The position numbers and the translations under genes were made by a program. A stretch of 64,000 nt of DNA from Bacteroidota bacterium (GTDB lineage: Bacteria; Bacteroidota; Bacteroidia; Chitinophagales; Chitinophagaceae): contig JADJZY010000032.1 of assembly GCA_016715505.1 (NCBI GenBank), positions 1 to 64,000 on the forward strand, in the 5' to 3' direction. The notes beneath the pieces were generated by a model, which ran no database searches, was not told the DNA's origin, and saw nothing but the letters and a program-made list of their open reading frames with translations. How positions within the stretch are numbered: position 1 is the stretch's first letter; each line of letters opens with the position of its first letter. This document shows, piece after piece, positions 10,005-19,431 of the stretch.

Positions 10005-10099
10005 GGATTAGTTGGTTATTGATATAAAGTTAGTCATTCTGATTTCTTCTACAGATAATATTCTGCAAGAATTTCAGGTAGAAGAATAAACTTTGTAGG

Positions 10100-10133
10100 A
10101 TTTGTCAGAGATATGTTGATTTCTCTGACAAAT
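10100..10133. promoter_or_regulatory. 12-bp perfect inverted repeat upstream of clpB
   Basis: Arms ATTTGTCAGAGA (10100-10111) and TCTCTGACAAAT (10122-10133) are perfect complements around a 10-base spacer, 60 bases before the clpB start and 96 bases from the divergent gene. The arrangement resembles heat-shock operators such as CIRCE in geometry but not in sequence. No T-run follows, so it is not a terminator. Confidence 0.5.
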
Positions 10134-10192
10134 TGGGCATTTCATTTACTTTGGTTCATGCTTTGCAATATGCTGTTTAAATAACCAAAACA

Positions 10193-12793
10193 ATGAATTT
10201 AAATCAGTTTACAATCAAAGCTCAGGAGGCTATTGCAAAAGCACAGCAAATAGCCTTCAATCATCAAAATCAACAAATTGAAACGCTGCATGTCTTGAAA
10301 GCCCTTTTGGATGGTGAAGAAAATGCCGTGGAGTATTTGTTGAAGAAAAATGAAGTGAATACCCATTTACTCATTCAAAAGATAGATGAACATATTCAAA
10401 AATTACCAAAAACCAGTGGAGAAGCTGCCCAGCATATTTCCCGCGATTTGAACAATGTCATTCTCAAAGCAGGAAGTTTTCTGAAGGAGTTTGGCGATGA
10501 ATTTGTGGCACAGGAACATCTTTTATTGGGTTTGCTCAGCGCCAATGATACCCTCTCCGGATTATTAAAGGACGCCGGTCTCAACGAAAAAAATTTAAAA
10601 CAAAGTATTAAGGAAAGTCGCAAAGGTTCAACCGTGAATAGTCAAACCGCCGAAACGCAGTACGACTGGTTAAAAAAGTTTGCCAAGAATTTGAACGAAA
10701 TGGCGGCCTCCGGAAAATTAGATCCTGTTATTGGGCGTGATGAGGAAATTCGACGTACGCTACACATCCTGTCGCGACGCAGTAAAAATAACCCCATGCT
10801 TGTTGGAGAACCGGGTGTAGGTAAAACAGCTATCGTTGAAGGTTTAGCCCATCGTATCATCAACGGTGACGTTCCGGAAAATTTGAAGTCAAAAGTGATT
10901 TATTCCCTGGATATGGGGCAACTCATAGCAGGCGCAAAATACAAAGGTGAATTTGAAGAGCGTTTAAAAGCGGTCATTAAAGAGGTCTCCGAGAGTGACG
11001 GTCAAATTATTTTGTTTATCGATGAAATTCATACCCTGATTGGTGCAGGTGGAAGTGGTGAAGGTGCTATGGATGCTGCCAATATTCTCAAACCTGCTTT
11101 GGCCCGCGGTGAATTAAGAGCTATAGGCGCAACCACCCTGAACGAGTACCAAAAGTATTTTGAAAAAGATAAAGCATTGGAACGCCGTTTTCAGAAGGTG
11201 ATGGTTGATGAACCCAGTATCGAAGATGCGATTTCTATTTTACGGGGTATTAAAGATCGATATGAAGGACATCATCATGTGCGCATTAAGGATGAAGCCA
11301 TTATTGCAGCGGTAGAATTAAGCAGTCGCTATATTTCTGATCGATTTTTACCGGATAAGGCCATCGATTTGATTGATGAAAGTGCGGCCAAACTGAAACT
11401 GGAGATGAATTCCATGCCGGAAGAATTGGATGAATTGGAACGAAGATTACGTCAACTTGAAATTGAACGTGAAGCCATCAAAAGAGAAAATGATGATAAA
11501 AAGATGAATGATCTGGGCAAGGAAATTGCCAACTTAACTGAACAAAGGGATGCTTTTAAAGTTCGATGGACGCTCGAAAAAGAACAGGTTGATCGGGTGC
11601 AGAACAGCCGCTCTTTAATCGAGGAACTAAAAATGCAGGCAGATATCGCGGAGCGGAATGGCGATTTTGGTAAAGTCGCTGAATTGAGATACGGAAAAAT
11701 TAAAGAGGAGGAAGCTAAACTCGCTCAATGGATGCTGGAATTGGATACAGCTAAAGATGCACATAAACGTTTGTTGAAGGAAGAAGTAGATGCGGAGGAT
11801 ATCGCCGAAAATATCGCACGCGCTACAGGTATTCCTGTCACACGTATGCTACAAAGTGAAAAAGTAAAATTATTAAATCTCGAGGCCCATCTACATCAAC
11901 GCGTTGTTGGTCAGGAAGAAGCGATCACTGCGGTCGCTGATGCCATTCGTCGCAGTCGGGCTGGATTGCAGGATGCCCGCAAACCCATTGGGTCCTTTAT
12001 CTTTTTGGGTACAACGGGTGTGGGTAAAACCGAACTGGCCAAAGCCCTTGCTGAATTTCTCTTTGATGATGAAAGTATGATGACTCGAATCGATATGAGT
12101 GAGTATCAGGAAAAGCATAGCGTAAGCCGGCTCGTTGGAGCTCCTCCGGGATATGTGGGTTATGATGAAGGCGGACAGCTGACGGAGGCCGTTCGACGTA
12201 AACCATATAGCGTGGTGCTCTTCGACGAAATAGAAAAAGCCCATCCGGATGTATTTAATATTTTGCTTCAGGTTTTGGATGATGGCCGACTCACTGATAA
12301 TAAAGGGCGTATGGTCAATTTTAAAAATACCATCATCATCATGACTTCTAATATGGGTAGTCAGATTATACAGGAGAATTTTGAATCGGTGAATGAACAA
12401 AATGTTGAAGCCGTTACTGAAAAAACCAAAGTGGAAGTGATGAATATTTTGAAACAAAACATCCGTCCGGAATTTCTCAACCGCATCGATGAAATCATTA
12501 TGTTTAAACCCTTGATGAAAAATGAAATTCGGGGGATTATTCAAATTCAATTGAATGGTCTTTGCGAATTATTAAAATCGCAAGGGGTACAATTGGAATT
12601 TTCTCCTTTTGCGCTAGATTATCTTTCAGAACAAGGTTATGATCCCCAATATGGTGCGCGACCCTTAAAAAGAGTTATTCAAAAAGAAATCATTAACCTC
12701 CTCAGTAAAAAAATCATTGCCGGCGAAATCGATAAGGAGAAAAAAGTCGTCATGGACGTTTTTGATGGGGTAGTTGTACTGCGCAATGAGTAA
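10193..12793 (+). CDS. clpB: ATP-dependent chaperone ClpB
   Basis: Hexameric AAA+ disaggregase that rescues aggregated proteins with DnaK/GrpE. At 866 residues it is full length and uninterrupted. In order: Clp-N repeat domain (NQFTIKAQEAIAKAQ), first nucleotide domain with Walker A GEPGVGKTAIVEG and Walker B IILFIDEIHTLIGAG, a coiled-coil middle domain (residues about 410-530, with charged heptads and EIEREAIKREND), second nucleotide domain with GTTGVGKTELAKALAE and VVLFDEIEKAHPDVF, and the C-terminal D2-small domain (GARPLKRVIQKEIIN). The start ATG at 10193 gives MNLNQFTIKAQE, the usual N-terminus. A palindrome upstream suggests stress regulation. Confidence 0.97.
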   Translation: MNLNQFTIKAQEAIAKAQQIAFNHQNQQIETLHVLKALLDGEENAVEYLLKKNEVNTHLLIQKIDEHIQKLPKTSGEAAQHISRDLNNVILKAGSFLKEFGDEFVAQEHLLLGLLSANDTLSGLLKDAGLNEKNLKQSIKESRKGSTVNSQTAETQYDWLKKFAKNLNEMAASGKLDPVIGRDEEIRRTLHILSRRSKNNPMLVGEPGVGKTAIVEGLAHRIINGDVPENLKSKVIYSLDMGQLIAGAKYKGEFEERLKAVIKEVSESDGQIILFIDEIHTLIGAGGSGEGAMDAANILKPALARGELRAIGATTLNEYQKYFEKDKALERRFQKVMVDEPSIEDAISILRGIKDRYEGHHHVRIKDEAIIAAVELSSRYISDRFLPDKAIDLIDESAAKLKLEMNSMPEELDELERRLRQLEIEREAIKRENDDKKMNDLGKEIANLTEQRDAFKVRWTLEKEQVDRVQNSRSLIEELKMQADIAERNGDFGKVAELRYGKIKEEEAKLAQWMLELDTAKDAHKRLLKEEVDAEDIAENIARATGIPVTRMLQSEKVKLLNLEAHLHQRVVGQEEAITAVADAIRRSRAGLQDARKPIGSFIFLGTTGVGKTELAKALAEFLFDDESMMTRIDMSEYQEKHSVSRLVGAPPGYVGYDEGGQLTEAVRRKPYSVVLFDEIEKAHPDVFNILLQVLDDGRLTDNKGRMVNFKNTIIIMTSNMGSQIIQENFESVNEQNVEAVTEKTKVEVMNILKQNIRPEFLNRIDEIIMFKPLMKNEIRGIIQIQLNGLCELLKSQGVQLEFSPFALDYLSEQGYDPQYGARPLKRVIQKEIINLLSKKIIAGEIDKEKKVVMDVFDGVVVLRNE

Positions 12794-12867
12794 ACATCAA
12801 GACTCACTTATCCTAAATGCAAATAGGTTGTTTTATCGAGTATTGGCTCTGGAGTGCAAATGAATCA

Positions 12868-14697
12868 TCATTCTTTCACAAACATCTGATGCTTCGATCC
12901 AAAATACATCAAATAGATACCGGCGGGTAAAGAAGTGATATCAATCGCTTGTACCATTTGATTGGAATGCATCAGGCCTTCCAAAACAACTTGTCCTCCC
13001 AAATCGCGAATTTGCCATTCAGGATGTTTGACATTTTCTGAACATTTTACGAGGATCTTATCATGCGCCGGATTTGGATATAATGTCCATTCGTTCTGAA
13101 TGGGTTCTTCAATCGACACGGCCCATGCCTTTCTTTTCAACACAAAATGATATACAGATGCGGGCGAAAGGGTATGATTAAAACTACCGTTGTTTAAACT
13201 AAAAGAACTATAAACTTGTTTTGAATATTGATTTGGTTTTCTTTTAAACGAATAAACAATCAAAGTATCGTAGCTGGAACCGCTGTTAATTTGAAAGTTA
13301 GCATTGATGCTTGCAACCATGTCTTTGTTCGTCACAATTAAATGTAACTCAGATTGACTGCTGTCACGCACAGTGGCCACAATACTACTGGCCCATTTGT
13401 TTAATGAATTCGCATGCACCGAAGTAAGTCCAAGGGGATACTCAGGTTGATTAAAAATCTGCATGGCACTCAGGGTATAATCTTTTACTTCTAAACTTTT
13501 ACAGGCATATTCTGTTCCGGTTTTTATAAATCCCATCAGCGCTTCCACTTGGGCAATGCCACCACTGATATGGCTATCCGCGCCAAAATCATATTCAGTC
13601 ACTCCTAGTTTCGTACCCGGATAATATTGGCTGATTTGTTTTTTAAGGGTGTGTAAAATGGGCAGACTGCCTGAAAAATATTGTCCAATCCAACTGGGTT
13701 CAACATAGGTGCTATCCCAAAATGAACGTGGAAACTGCAATCGTTCGGCAACCATTTGCAAACTGGTATCTTCCGAGGGCATCCAACCAATATTGGAATT
13801 TGGATACCAATGTACACTGAGCACATCTAATAATCTTTTACCGGCCAGGGTACTGGCTTTTTTCATTGAATCCAGATACATACTGATAAAATAAGGATAG
13901 TTGCTGCTATGTAAGGGCCAGTCGACCGCATCTTGAAAGGCATAATATTCATAAAAACCATAAGCTTCGGGGCCAAATACCTTGGCTTGTGCGTCCATGG
14001 CTTTAACTGTTTTGCTAAGCGCAATACTTTTTTGTATAAAGTCCACACAATGATTGGTATCCGGATGTATACGCGGATGGTCGCTTTGCCACAATCCAGG
14101 GGAGTGATCCAAAATATAGTTTTTAATGCCATTGGCACTGCTTGAAAGTCCATATTGATTGATCAAAAAATGTAGCAATTCATCCACATAAATAAATGCA
14201 TCATTGGTATCAGGGTTTAAACTGAATGCACTTCCTTTTTGATTCACCACTTTTGCCCATCTTGAAGAGGGGGCCGTTTCAGCCAAACTAACGGTTCCGT
14301 TTTTATCTTTGGCGACATATCCGGCCATCGGTAGGGTAATGGCTGATTGAGACTGATGCGCCAGAGCGCTATCCTGAAAGGCCCTCAATAACTTACCTGC
14401 CTGATTACTTTGTGGTGGCGTGAACCCCATCAACCAGGCCATATAATCATCACTCTGATGGAGGTAAGAACTTCCGGCATTGCTGGCATTGTTTTCCCAG
14501 TTATAGTTACTCATCCGATTGCCACCCATGATTCGAAATGGGGCCTGCTGATAACCACCATTGAGGGTGCCGAAAATATAAGGACTGATATTTTGTTTGC
14601 CTATTTGGGTATTGATTTGATATTGTACACTGATATTTTGTGCACCTGCTTCCACAGCCGATACAAGCAAACACAGAAAGAGAATCCGCTCTATCAT
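12868..14697 (-). CDS. Secreted glycoside hydrolase family 44 with T9SS sorting domain
   Basis: 609 residues. A signal peptide (MIERILFLCLLVSAVEAGAQ) is followed by a GH44 catalytic domain. MSNYNWENNASNAGSSYLHQ (residues 62-81) is a hallmark of the family; FGPEAYGFYEYY (Glu244) fits the acid/base and GVTEYDFGADSHISGG (Glu368) the nucleophile. A beta-rich region follows and then a T9SS C-terminal sorting domain (WTLYPNPAHDKILVKCSEN... GIYLMYF). GH44 enzymes cleave beta-1,4-glucans, xyloglucan or related plant polysaccharides. The enzyme is therefore predicted to be exported across the outer membrane and anchored or released. It stands alone, with no SusCD pair or other glycanase nearby. Confidence 0.85.
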   Translation of the reverse strand: MIERILFLCLLVSAVEAGAQNISVQYQINTQIGKQNISPYIFGTLNGGYQQAPFRIMGGNRMSNYNWENNASNAGSSYLHQSDDYMAWLMGFTPPQSNQAGKLLRAFQDSALAHQSQSAITLPMAGYVAKDKNGTVSLAETAPSSRWAKVVNQKGSAFSLNPDTNDAFIYVDELLHFLINQYGLSSSANGIKNYILDHSPGLWQSDHPRIHPDTNHCVDFIQKSIALSKTVKAMDAQAKVFGPEAYGFYEYYAFQDAVDWPLHSSNYPYFISMYLDSMKKASTLAGKRLLDVLSVHWYPNSNIGWMPSEDTSLQMVAERLQFPRSFWDSTYVEPSWIGQYFSGSLPILHTLKKQISQYYPGTKLGVTEYDFGADSHISGGIAQVEALMGFIKTGTEYACKSLEVKDYTLSAMQIFNQPEYPLGLTSVHANSLNKWASSIVATVRDSSQSELHLIVTNKDMVASINANFQINSGSSYDTLIVYSFKRKPNQYSKQVYSSFSLNNGSFNHTLSPASVYHFVLKRKAWAVSIEEPIQNEWTLYPNPAHDKILVKCSENVKHPEWQIRDLGGQVVLEGLMHSNQMVQAIDITSLPAGIYLMYFGSKHQMFVKE

Positions 14698-15093
14698 AAG
14701 ATGAATTTTGACAACAAATTAAGCCTTCCTGAATGATTCACCAAATTGTAGTCTGATTTCCTGAATGATATTGAATGTGCCTTAAAAGCTAGGCATGATA
14801 AAACTGTCCTCCAAGCTCAGCATCCCGACAACCCGGATTCATTCTGCCCCCTCTTGAAATAAATCATGCTTCAACCGAGAATTTGCAGTGGCAAGGTACA
14901 AAGCTATTGTAAACAAACCCTGTTAAGGATATGCTTGGTAACCCCGCCCACATTAGAAAATCATACTGAGCCCGATTAACCGAAGTATTTGATTTTCTAT
15001 TTCCTTTGACATTGACGGTGTCCAACTGCAAAATTTGAGTTCAATCTTGGACCCTAAAATATGGTTTGAAAGCAAGCGGTAATCCCATGGATT
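14698..15093. other. Intergenic region with 72-bp repeat copy B
   Basis: Between the leftward GH44 gene and clpP. It contains the dispersed repeat at 14875-14946. No coding sequence is supported. Near 15029 the sequence AAAATTTG, preceded by a TTG about 21 bases upstream, is a one-mismatch promoter for clpP. Confidence 0.4.
14875..14946 (+). repeat. Dispersed 72-bp repeat, copy B
   Basis: Ungapped match, about 85% by eye, to the reverse complement of 4303-4374, from CCGAGAATTTG to GGTAACCCCG. It lies between two divergent genes and has no open frame. Confidence 0.7.
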
Positions 15094-15138
15094 TTGAAAA
15101 ATTCACCTACATTTGATAAACATAACAACAGACGAAAT

Positions 15139-15834
15139 ATGAATCCAAACGAATTTAACAAGTATGCCACAAAGCATCATGGCATCAGCAGCGCAACCTT
15201 ACACAATTATTCTTCACACCTCAATCATCGTATCACAAATTTAACGCCTTATATCATCGAAGAACGCCCAATGAATGTAGCTTCAATGGATGTTTTCTCC
15301 CGATTGATGATGGACCGCATTATTTTTCTGGGTGAGGGCATCAATGATTATGTGGCCAACATCGTCACCGCTCAATTATTGTTTCTGGAAAGTACCGACC
15401 GAACCCGCGATATTCAAATGTACCTGAATAGCCCTGGGGGCAGTGTTTATGCCGGTTTGGGAATCTACGATACCATGCAAATTATTCAGCCCGATGTAAG
15501 TACTATTTGTACGGGTATTGCAGCCAGTATGGCCGCAGTTCTGATGTGCGCGGGAGTAAAAGGAAAACGTACTGCCTTAAAACATTCCCGAATCATGATT
15601 CATCAGCCTTTGGGTGGTGCCGAAGGACAAGCGAGCGATATCGAAATCACAGCCCGCGAAATCGGAAAACTGAAAAAGGAATTGTATGAAATTATTGCCC
15701 TGCATTCCGGACAGAAGTTTAACAAAGTGGAAAAAGATAGTGATCGCGATTACTGGATGACCGCCGAAGAAGCCAAAGATTATGGTATGGTGGACGAGGT
15801 TTTGGTGAGAAACCCCAAAAAGGTCATTGATTAA
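15139..15834 (+). CDS. clpP: ATP-dependent Clp protease proteolytic subunit
   Basis: Self-compartmentalising serine protease core that works with ClpX/ClpC-type ATPases. Catalytic Ser is in CTGIAASMAAVLMCAG, His in SRIMIHQPLGG, and Asp lies in the C-terminal region before DRDYWMTAEEAKDYGMVDEV. DVFSRLMMDRIIFLGEGIND and YLNSPGGSVYAGLGIYDTM are typical. The ATG at 15139 gives MNPNEFNKYATKHHGIS; an upstream start at 15094 would add 15 residues with no family match. The chaperone partner is not adjacent. A strong hairpin at 16036-16066 ends the transcript on this side. Confidence 0.95.
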   Translation: MNPNEFNKYATKHHGISSATLHNYSSHLNHRITNLTPYIIEERPMNVASMDVFSRLMMDRIIFLGEGINDYVANIVTAQLLFLESTDRTRDIQMYLNSPGGSVYAGLGIYDTMQIIQPDVSTICTGIAASMAAVLMCAGVKGKRTALKHSRIMIHQPLGGAEGQASDIEITAREIGKLKKELYEIIALHSGQKFNKVEKDSDRDYWMTAEEAKDYGMVDEVLVRNPKKVID

Positions 15835-16084
15835 TACTGATTCCTTTTCTGTCATCTTCTTTAATCAGAAAGCATGAAGGTCTCCCGAGTGAGTTGTTGT
15901 AGTTCTTGTACTTCAAACACATCAACAAGATCGGAGAGCGTATAGGTGTTTACACGATCACAATTCAATTGGTCTTCAGTCCATTTTCATGCAAATTTAT
16001 TGAATGATCCTGCATCCAATCTCTCATTTCAAATAAAAATGGGGGTCCATAACGGATCCCCATTTTCTTTTATATGACATAACA
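15835..16084. other. Intergenic region with possible gene remnant
   Basis: On the minus strand, about 42 codons ending at a TAA at 15863-15865 read KWTEDQLNCDRVNTYTLSD then VFEVQELQQLTRETFMLSD, but no ATG start is present. It may be the C-terminal remnant of a lost gene. The right half holds a terminator. Confidence 0.3.
16036..16066. terminator. Bidirectional terminator between clpP and lipoprotein gene
   Basis: Thirteen-base arms AAAATGGGGGTCC and GGATCCCCATTTT pair with one mismatch around a five-base loop. A/T runs on both sides give a terminator in both directions for the two converging genes. Confidence 0.75.
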
Positions 16085-16552
16085 CTAAGGGGTAATCGAA
16101 AATAATACAGAATCCTGACTCACACGAGTCGAATAATCCATGGCTGTAACCATCAACTTGCAGTATATAGTAGCAGGTTGACCCACAGCCGAAGTGTACT
16201 TTTCACTGAAGGTAAATCCACTTTTGGTATCCACATTCGGATCACGTTGCATCAGTGTTTTTACAATCTGTCCATTGGCAGGGTCATATTGGTAAATGTC
16301 CAAACTTAAAGATTTGAGTTTACCCGATTTATTGGTTACTTCTAAATCTGTTACAGTGCCAATCACATGTATATCATCCCCAAAATTATACAGCGAACCA
16401 ATGGTCGGAACGTTGATTTGAATTTTGGGCGCTACGGTATCCCGGAGTGCATTGTAGAAATATTTGTCGTTGTTCGTTTTGTCTTTACACGAAAACAAAC
16501 TACCCAGCCCTATAGCAACCAATAAAGCGTATCCCGTAGCCTTTTTTCTCAT
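16085..16552 (-). CDS. Putative lipoprotein, uncharacterised
   Basis: 155 residues with a lipoprotein signal (MRKKATGYALLVAIGLGSLF, lipobox LFSC, Cys22). The mature part is beta-rich and Ig-like: PKIQINVPTIGSLYNFGDDI, VIGTVTDLEV, then LKSLSLDIYQYDPANG and CKLMVTAMDYSTRVSQDSVLF. This resembles small surface or periplasmic Ig-like domains (DUF4625-like), but the family assignment is not certain. It converges on clpP and shares a terminator with it. Confidence 0.75.
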   Translation of the reverse strand: MRKKATGYALLVAIGLGSLFSCKDKTNNDKYFYNALRDTVAPKIQINVPTIGSLYNFGDDIHVIGTVTDLEVTNKSGKLKSLSLDIYQYDPANGQIVKTLMQRDPNVDTKSGFTFSEKYTSAVGQPATIYCKLMVTAMDYSTRVSQDSVLFSITP

Positions 16553-16634
16553 TCAAAAATATTTAACTCCCAAATATAATCAAATTGTGGGTAATCCAAA
16601 CTATGAACCTTAATTTTGAACTTTTTGAGGTAGC

Positions 16635-17732
16635 ATGGAACGTGAGGAAAGAGTTTACCGACTGACACTCAGTCGTATCAAGGGTATAGGCCCTGCAAAA
16701 TATAAAATGTTGTTGAGCCATTTTCGGAAAGCCGAAGATATTTTTCAGGCCAATCTGAAATATCTTTCTCAGCTTAATGGAATAACACCCACGCTGGCTA
16801 AAGCCATATTACAAAATAAGGATTTCCGTAAACATGAGCGCGAACTGGAACAATACGACGATTTAAATGTCAGGGTCATTGAATGTACACAAGCTCAATA
16901 TCCACAAAAATTACTTTGGTGTAACGATCATCCGATTTTTCTTTTTATGCAGGGGCAGGGTAATTTAAACACTTCTCCCATGCTGGCTTTTGTAGGAACC
17001 CGTCACAATTCCGATTATGGACAAAAAATGTGCGAAGAACTCATCGCTGAATTGGTGCCATATCAACCTTGTATTGTGAGTGGCCTGGCTTTTGGGATCG
17101 ACATCATCGCCCATAAAGCCGCCATTAAACATCAACTGCCCACTATGGCCGTTTTGGCTTCCGGATTAGATATGCTTTACCCCCGAGCACATCTGAATAG
17201 CGTCAAACAGATGTTGTCAAGCGGAGGTATCCTTTGCGAATATCCGCTTGGAACCCCACCGGATAAAAATAATTTTCCCACCCGAAACCGAATTGTTGCC
17301 GGCATGTGCGACGCTACCATCGTTATCGAAACAGATGTCAAAGGCGGCTCCATGATCACCGCTGAATTGGCTTATGGGTATAATCGGGATGTGTTTTGTG
17401 TTCCCGGACGAGTATTTGATCAACGAAGCGCCGGTTGTAATCTACTGATCAAAAATCTTAAAGCCCAAATGCTCACCCATGCCGATGATCTGGTCCATGC
17501 CATGGGCTGGAAATCCGATCCAAAATTACCCGTTCAAACGGCTCTTTTTCATGATTGGAGCGACGATGAACATCAAATTTTGCAGGTATTACAATCGCAG
17601 AATGGCATTCACCTCGATGAATTAGCCCTGCGCACGGCATTGGGTACCGGCAAGTTAAGTGCCGCCATTTTGCAATTGGAAATGAAAAACGCCGTGAAAA
17701 TGATGCCCGGAAAATTACTCTGCCTAGTATAA
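16635..17732 (+). CDS. dprA: DNA-processing protein DprA
   Basis: Single-strand DNA binding protein that loads RecA during natural transformation and recombination. 365 residues: an N-terminal helix-hairpin-helix/SAM-like part (LTLSRIKGIGPAKYKMLLSH), the central Rossmann-type DprA core (FVGTRHNSDYGQKMCEEL, IVSGLAFGIDIIAHKAA, AVLASGLDMLYP, CEYPLGTPPDKNNFPTRNRI) and a C-terminal winged-helix part (IHLDELALRTALGTGKL). The gene is intact, with ATG 83 bases from the divergent lipoprotein gene. No other competence genes are in the window. Confidence 0.95.
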   Translation: MEREERVYRLTLSRIKGIGPAKYKMLLSHFRKAEDIFQANLKYLSQLNGITPTLAKAILQNKDFRKHERELEQYDDLNVRVIECTQAQYPQKLLWCNDHPIFLFMQGQGNLNTSPMLAFVGTRHNSDYGQKMCEELIAELVPYQPCIVSGLAFGIDIIAHKAAIKHQLPTMAVLASGLDMLYPRAHLNSVKQMLSSGGILCEYPLGTPPDKNNFPTRNRIVAGMCDATIVIETDVKGGSMITAELAYGYNRDVFCVPGRVFDQRSAGCNLLIKNLKAQMLTHADDLVHAMGWKSDPKLPVQTALFHDWSDDEHQILQVLQSQNGIHLDELALRTALGTGKLSAAILQLEMKNAVKMMPGKLLCLV

Positions 17733-17802
17733 ATTTTTTTTGATAGGGGCCATCGTCTTTTCTGCCCCGATGTTTGTCCTCACCGTCCCCCTCCGGACTA
17801 CG

Positions 17803-17837
17803 GTCCCTCAGCGCAAGGAAATACAGCGCTGAGGGAC
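17803..17837. repeat. Long perfect hairpin downstream of dprA
   Basis: Arms GTCCCTCAGCGC (17803-17814) and GCGCTGAGGGAC (17826-17837) are perfectly complementary around an 11-base loop, within a GC-rich block (17761-17862) unlike the surrounding sequence. There is no T-run immediately after it, so it is more REP-like than a simple terminator. Confidence 0.55.
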
Positions 17838-18018
17838 TGCTCCTTCGGGCACGGGGCCTGATGATATCTTGCTCTTCATCGAATGATCAGACCATTGCAT
17901 TCAATTCAATTGGTTAAGCAAGGGTCTCATTCTCACCAAAACGATTAACGAAAATATAGGCTCCCGAAACACAGAAGAGAGCGCTTTTGGATGATTTTTG
18001 CGCCCTATTTAAAAATAC

Positions 18019-18660
18019 ATGAAATACTTACCCCTGGTTTTAAGTTCACTGGCCCTGATTGGAGTCGCCATTCTTTTTGGGATGCGTGGAAATTCTAAAA
18101 TGCCCAAAACAAGCCTCATCAAATCAAAAGACTCCTCCGGAAAGGAAGTGTTGATGAGCGGTGTAAAAATTGCATATGTCGATATTGATACCCTCGAAGC
18201 CAACTATGATTATTTTAAAAAGAAAAAGGCCGAATTCGAAACTCGTCAAAAAAACATCGATGCTGAATTAGAACGTATGGCCAATGCCCTTCAAAATGAA
18301 TATATCGCCCTTCAGAAAAAAGCACAGAACGGAGAATTGTCTCAATCCGAAGGAGAGGCCGCACAACAACGCCTCATGCAAAAACAAAACGAATTAGAAA
18401 ATAAACGATCCACTCTCGGAAACAAATACCTCAAAGATCAGGAAGATTTTAATAAAGAAATTCATGATAATCTGCACGAATACATCAAGGAGTATAACGA
18501 AGAAATGGGCTATGATTATATTTTGTCCTATTCCAAAGATGGCTCCATTTTGTATGCCAATGATGCCCTCGATATTACCCGAGATGTGATTGAAGGAATG
18601 AATAGTTCCAAAATAAAACCTAAATCAACCACGGTGACAGACACCGCTAAAACCAAATAA
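18019..18660 (+). CDS. OmpH/Skp family periplasmic chaperone
   Basis: 213 residues: an N-terminal signal or anchor (LVLSSLALIGVAILFGM), then KIAYVDIDTLEANYDYFKKK, the typical start of OmpH/Skp proteins, a long charged coiled coil (residues about 70-150, rich in Gln, Lys, Glu) and DYILSYSKDGSILYANDALDIT, matching the family's C-terminal sheet. Skp proteins hold unfolded outer-membrane proteins in the periplasm. Its stop is directly followed by the tpiA ATG with no gap, so the two are probably cotranscribed. Confidence 0.88.
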   Translation: MKYLPLVLSSLALIGVAILFGMRGNSKMPKTSLIKSKDSSGKEVLMSGVKIAYVDIDTLEANYDYFKKKKAEFETRQKNIDAELERMANALQNEYIALQKKAQNGELSQSEGEAAQQRLMQKQNELENKRSTLGNKYLKDQEDFNKEIHDNLHEYIKEYNEEMGYDYILSYSKDGSILYANDALDITRDVIEGMNSSKIKPKSTTVTDTAKTK

Positions 18661-19431
18661 ATGAGAAAAAAAATTGTAGCAGGCAACTGGAAGATGAATA
18701 CCGGCATCCAGGATGCACGTACCTTGGTAGATGGTATTTTAAATGATTTACCCCAATTAGCCAGCCATCAACAAGTGGTTTTTTGTCCACCTTATATTCA
18801 TATCAGCCGTGTAAATGGTCAAATTCAGGATAGTGGAAAAGCACAGGTTTTTTGCGGCGCTCAAAATTGCCACGATAAAGCTTCCGGAGCCTTTACCGGT
18901 GAAATTTCTATTCCGATGTTGAAAGAAATTGGCGTTACCCATGTCATCATTGGTCATTCCGAGCGACGACAGTATTTCGCCGAAAGCCACGATTTTTTAA
19001 AATCAAAAGTGGATGCCCTGGTTGAAGCTGGCATGCAGGTAATATTTTGCTGTGGCGAACCATTGGAAGTACGCGAAGCCGAAAGTCAAAATGATTTTGT
19101 AGCGCAACAATTAAAGGATAGCCTCATGCATTTAAATGCAGAGGTGCTTCAAAATCAGGTCATCATTGCATACGAACCTATCTGGGCCATCGGTACCGGT
19201 AAAACCGCGAGCAGTAATCAGGCTCAGGAAATGCATGCTTTTATCCGCGCCTTATTGGCCACACATTATGGAGAAGATACTGCAAACGAAATAAGTATCT
19301 TATATGGAGGTTCCTGCAATGCTGCCAATGCTGCCGAATTATTTGCTTGTCCGGATGTAGATGGTGGATTAATTGGTGGGGCTGCCCTGAAAGCAGAAAC
19401 CTTTTTACCCATTATTCAGGCATTGTCTTAA
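18661..19431 (+). CDS. tpiA: Triose-phosphate isomerase
   Basis: Interconverts dihydroxyacetone phosphate and glyceraldehyde-3-phosphate in glycolysis and gluconeogenesis. 256 residues, full length. Substrate-binding GNWKMNTG at the N-terminus, catalytic His in VIIGHSERRQYF, catalytic Glu in IIAYEPIWAIGTGKTAS (with the mobile loop), and the phosphate-binding ILYGGSCNAANA and DGGLIGGAALK. Begins at the base after the skp stop. Confidence 0.97.
   Translation: MRKKIVAGNWKMNTGIQDARTLVDGILNDLPQLASHQQVVFCPPYIHISRVNGQIQDSGKAQVFCGAQNCHDKASGAFTGEISIPMLKEIGVTHVIIGHSERRQYFAESHDFLKSKVDALVEAGMQVIFCCGEPLEVREAESQNDFVAQQLKDSLMHLNAEVLQNQVIIAYEPIWAIGTGKTASSNQAQEMHAFIRALLATHYGEDTANEISILYGGSCNAANAAELFACPDVDGGLIGGAALKAETFLPIIQALS

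Noticed and set aside
11891..12550. Long minus-strand open frame inside clpB
   Set aside because: Antisense shadow of the second AAA+ domain of an intact, well-recognised clpB.
15925..15938. AGATCGGAGAGCG, close to an Illumina adapter
   Set aside because: One base shorter than the adapter core, with no further match downstream; it also fits a minus-strand remnant frame, so chance is more likely.
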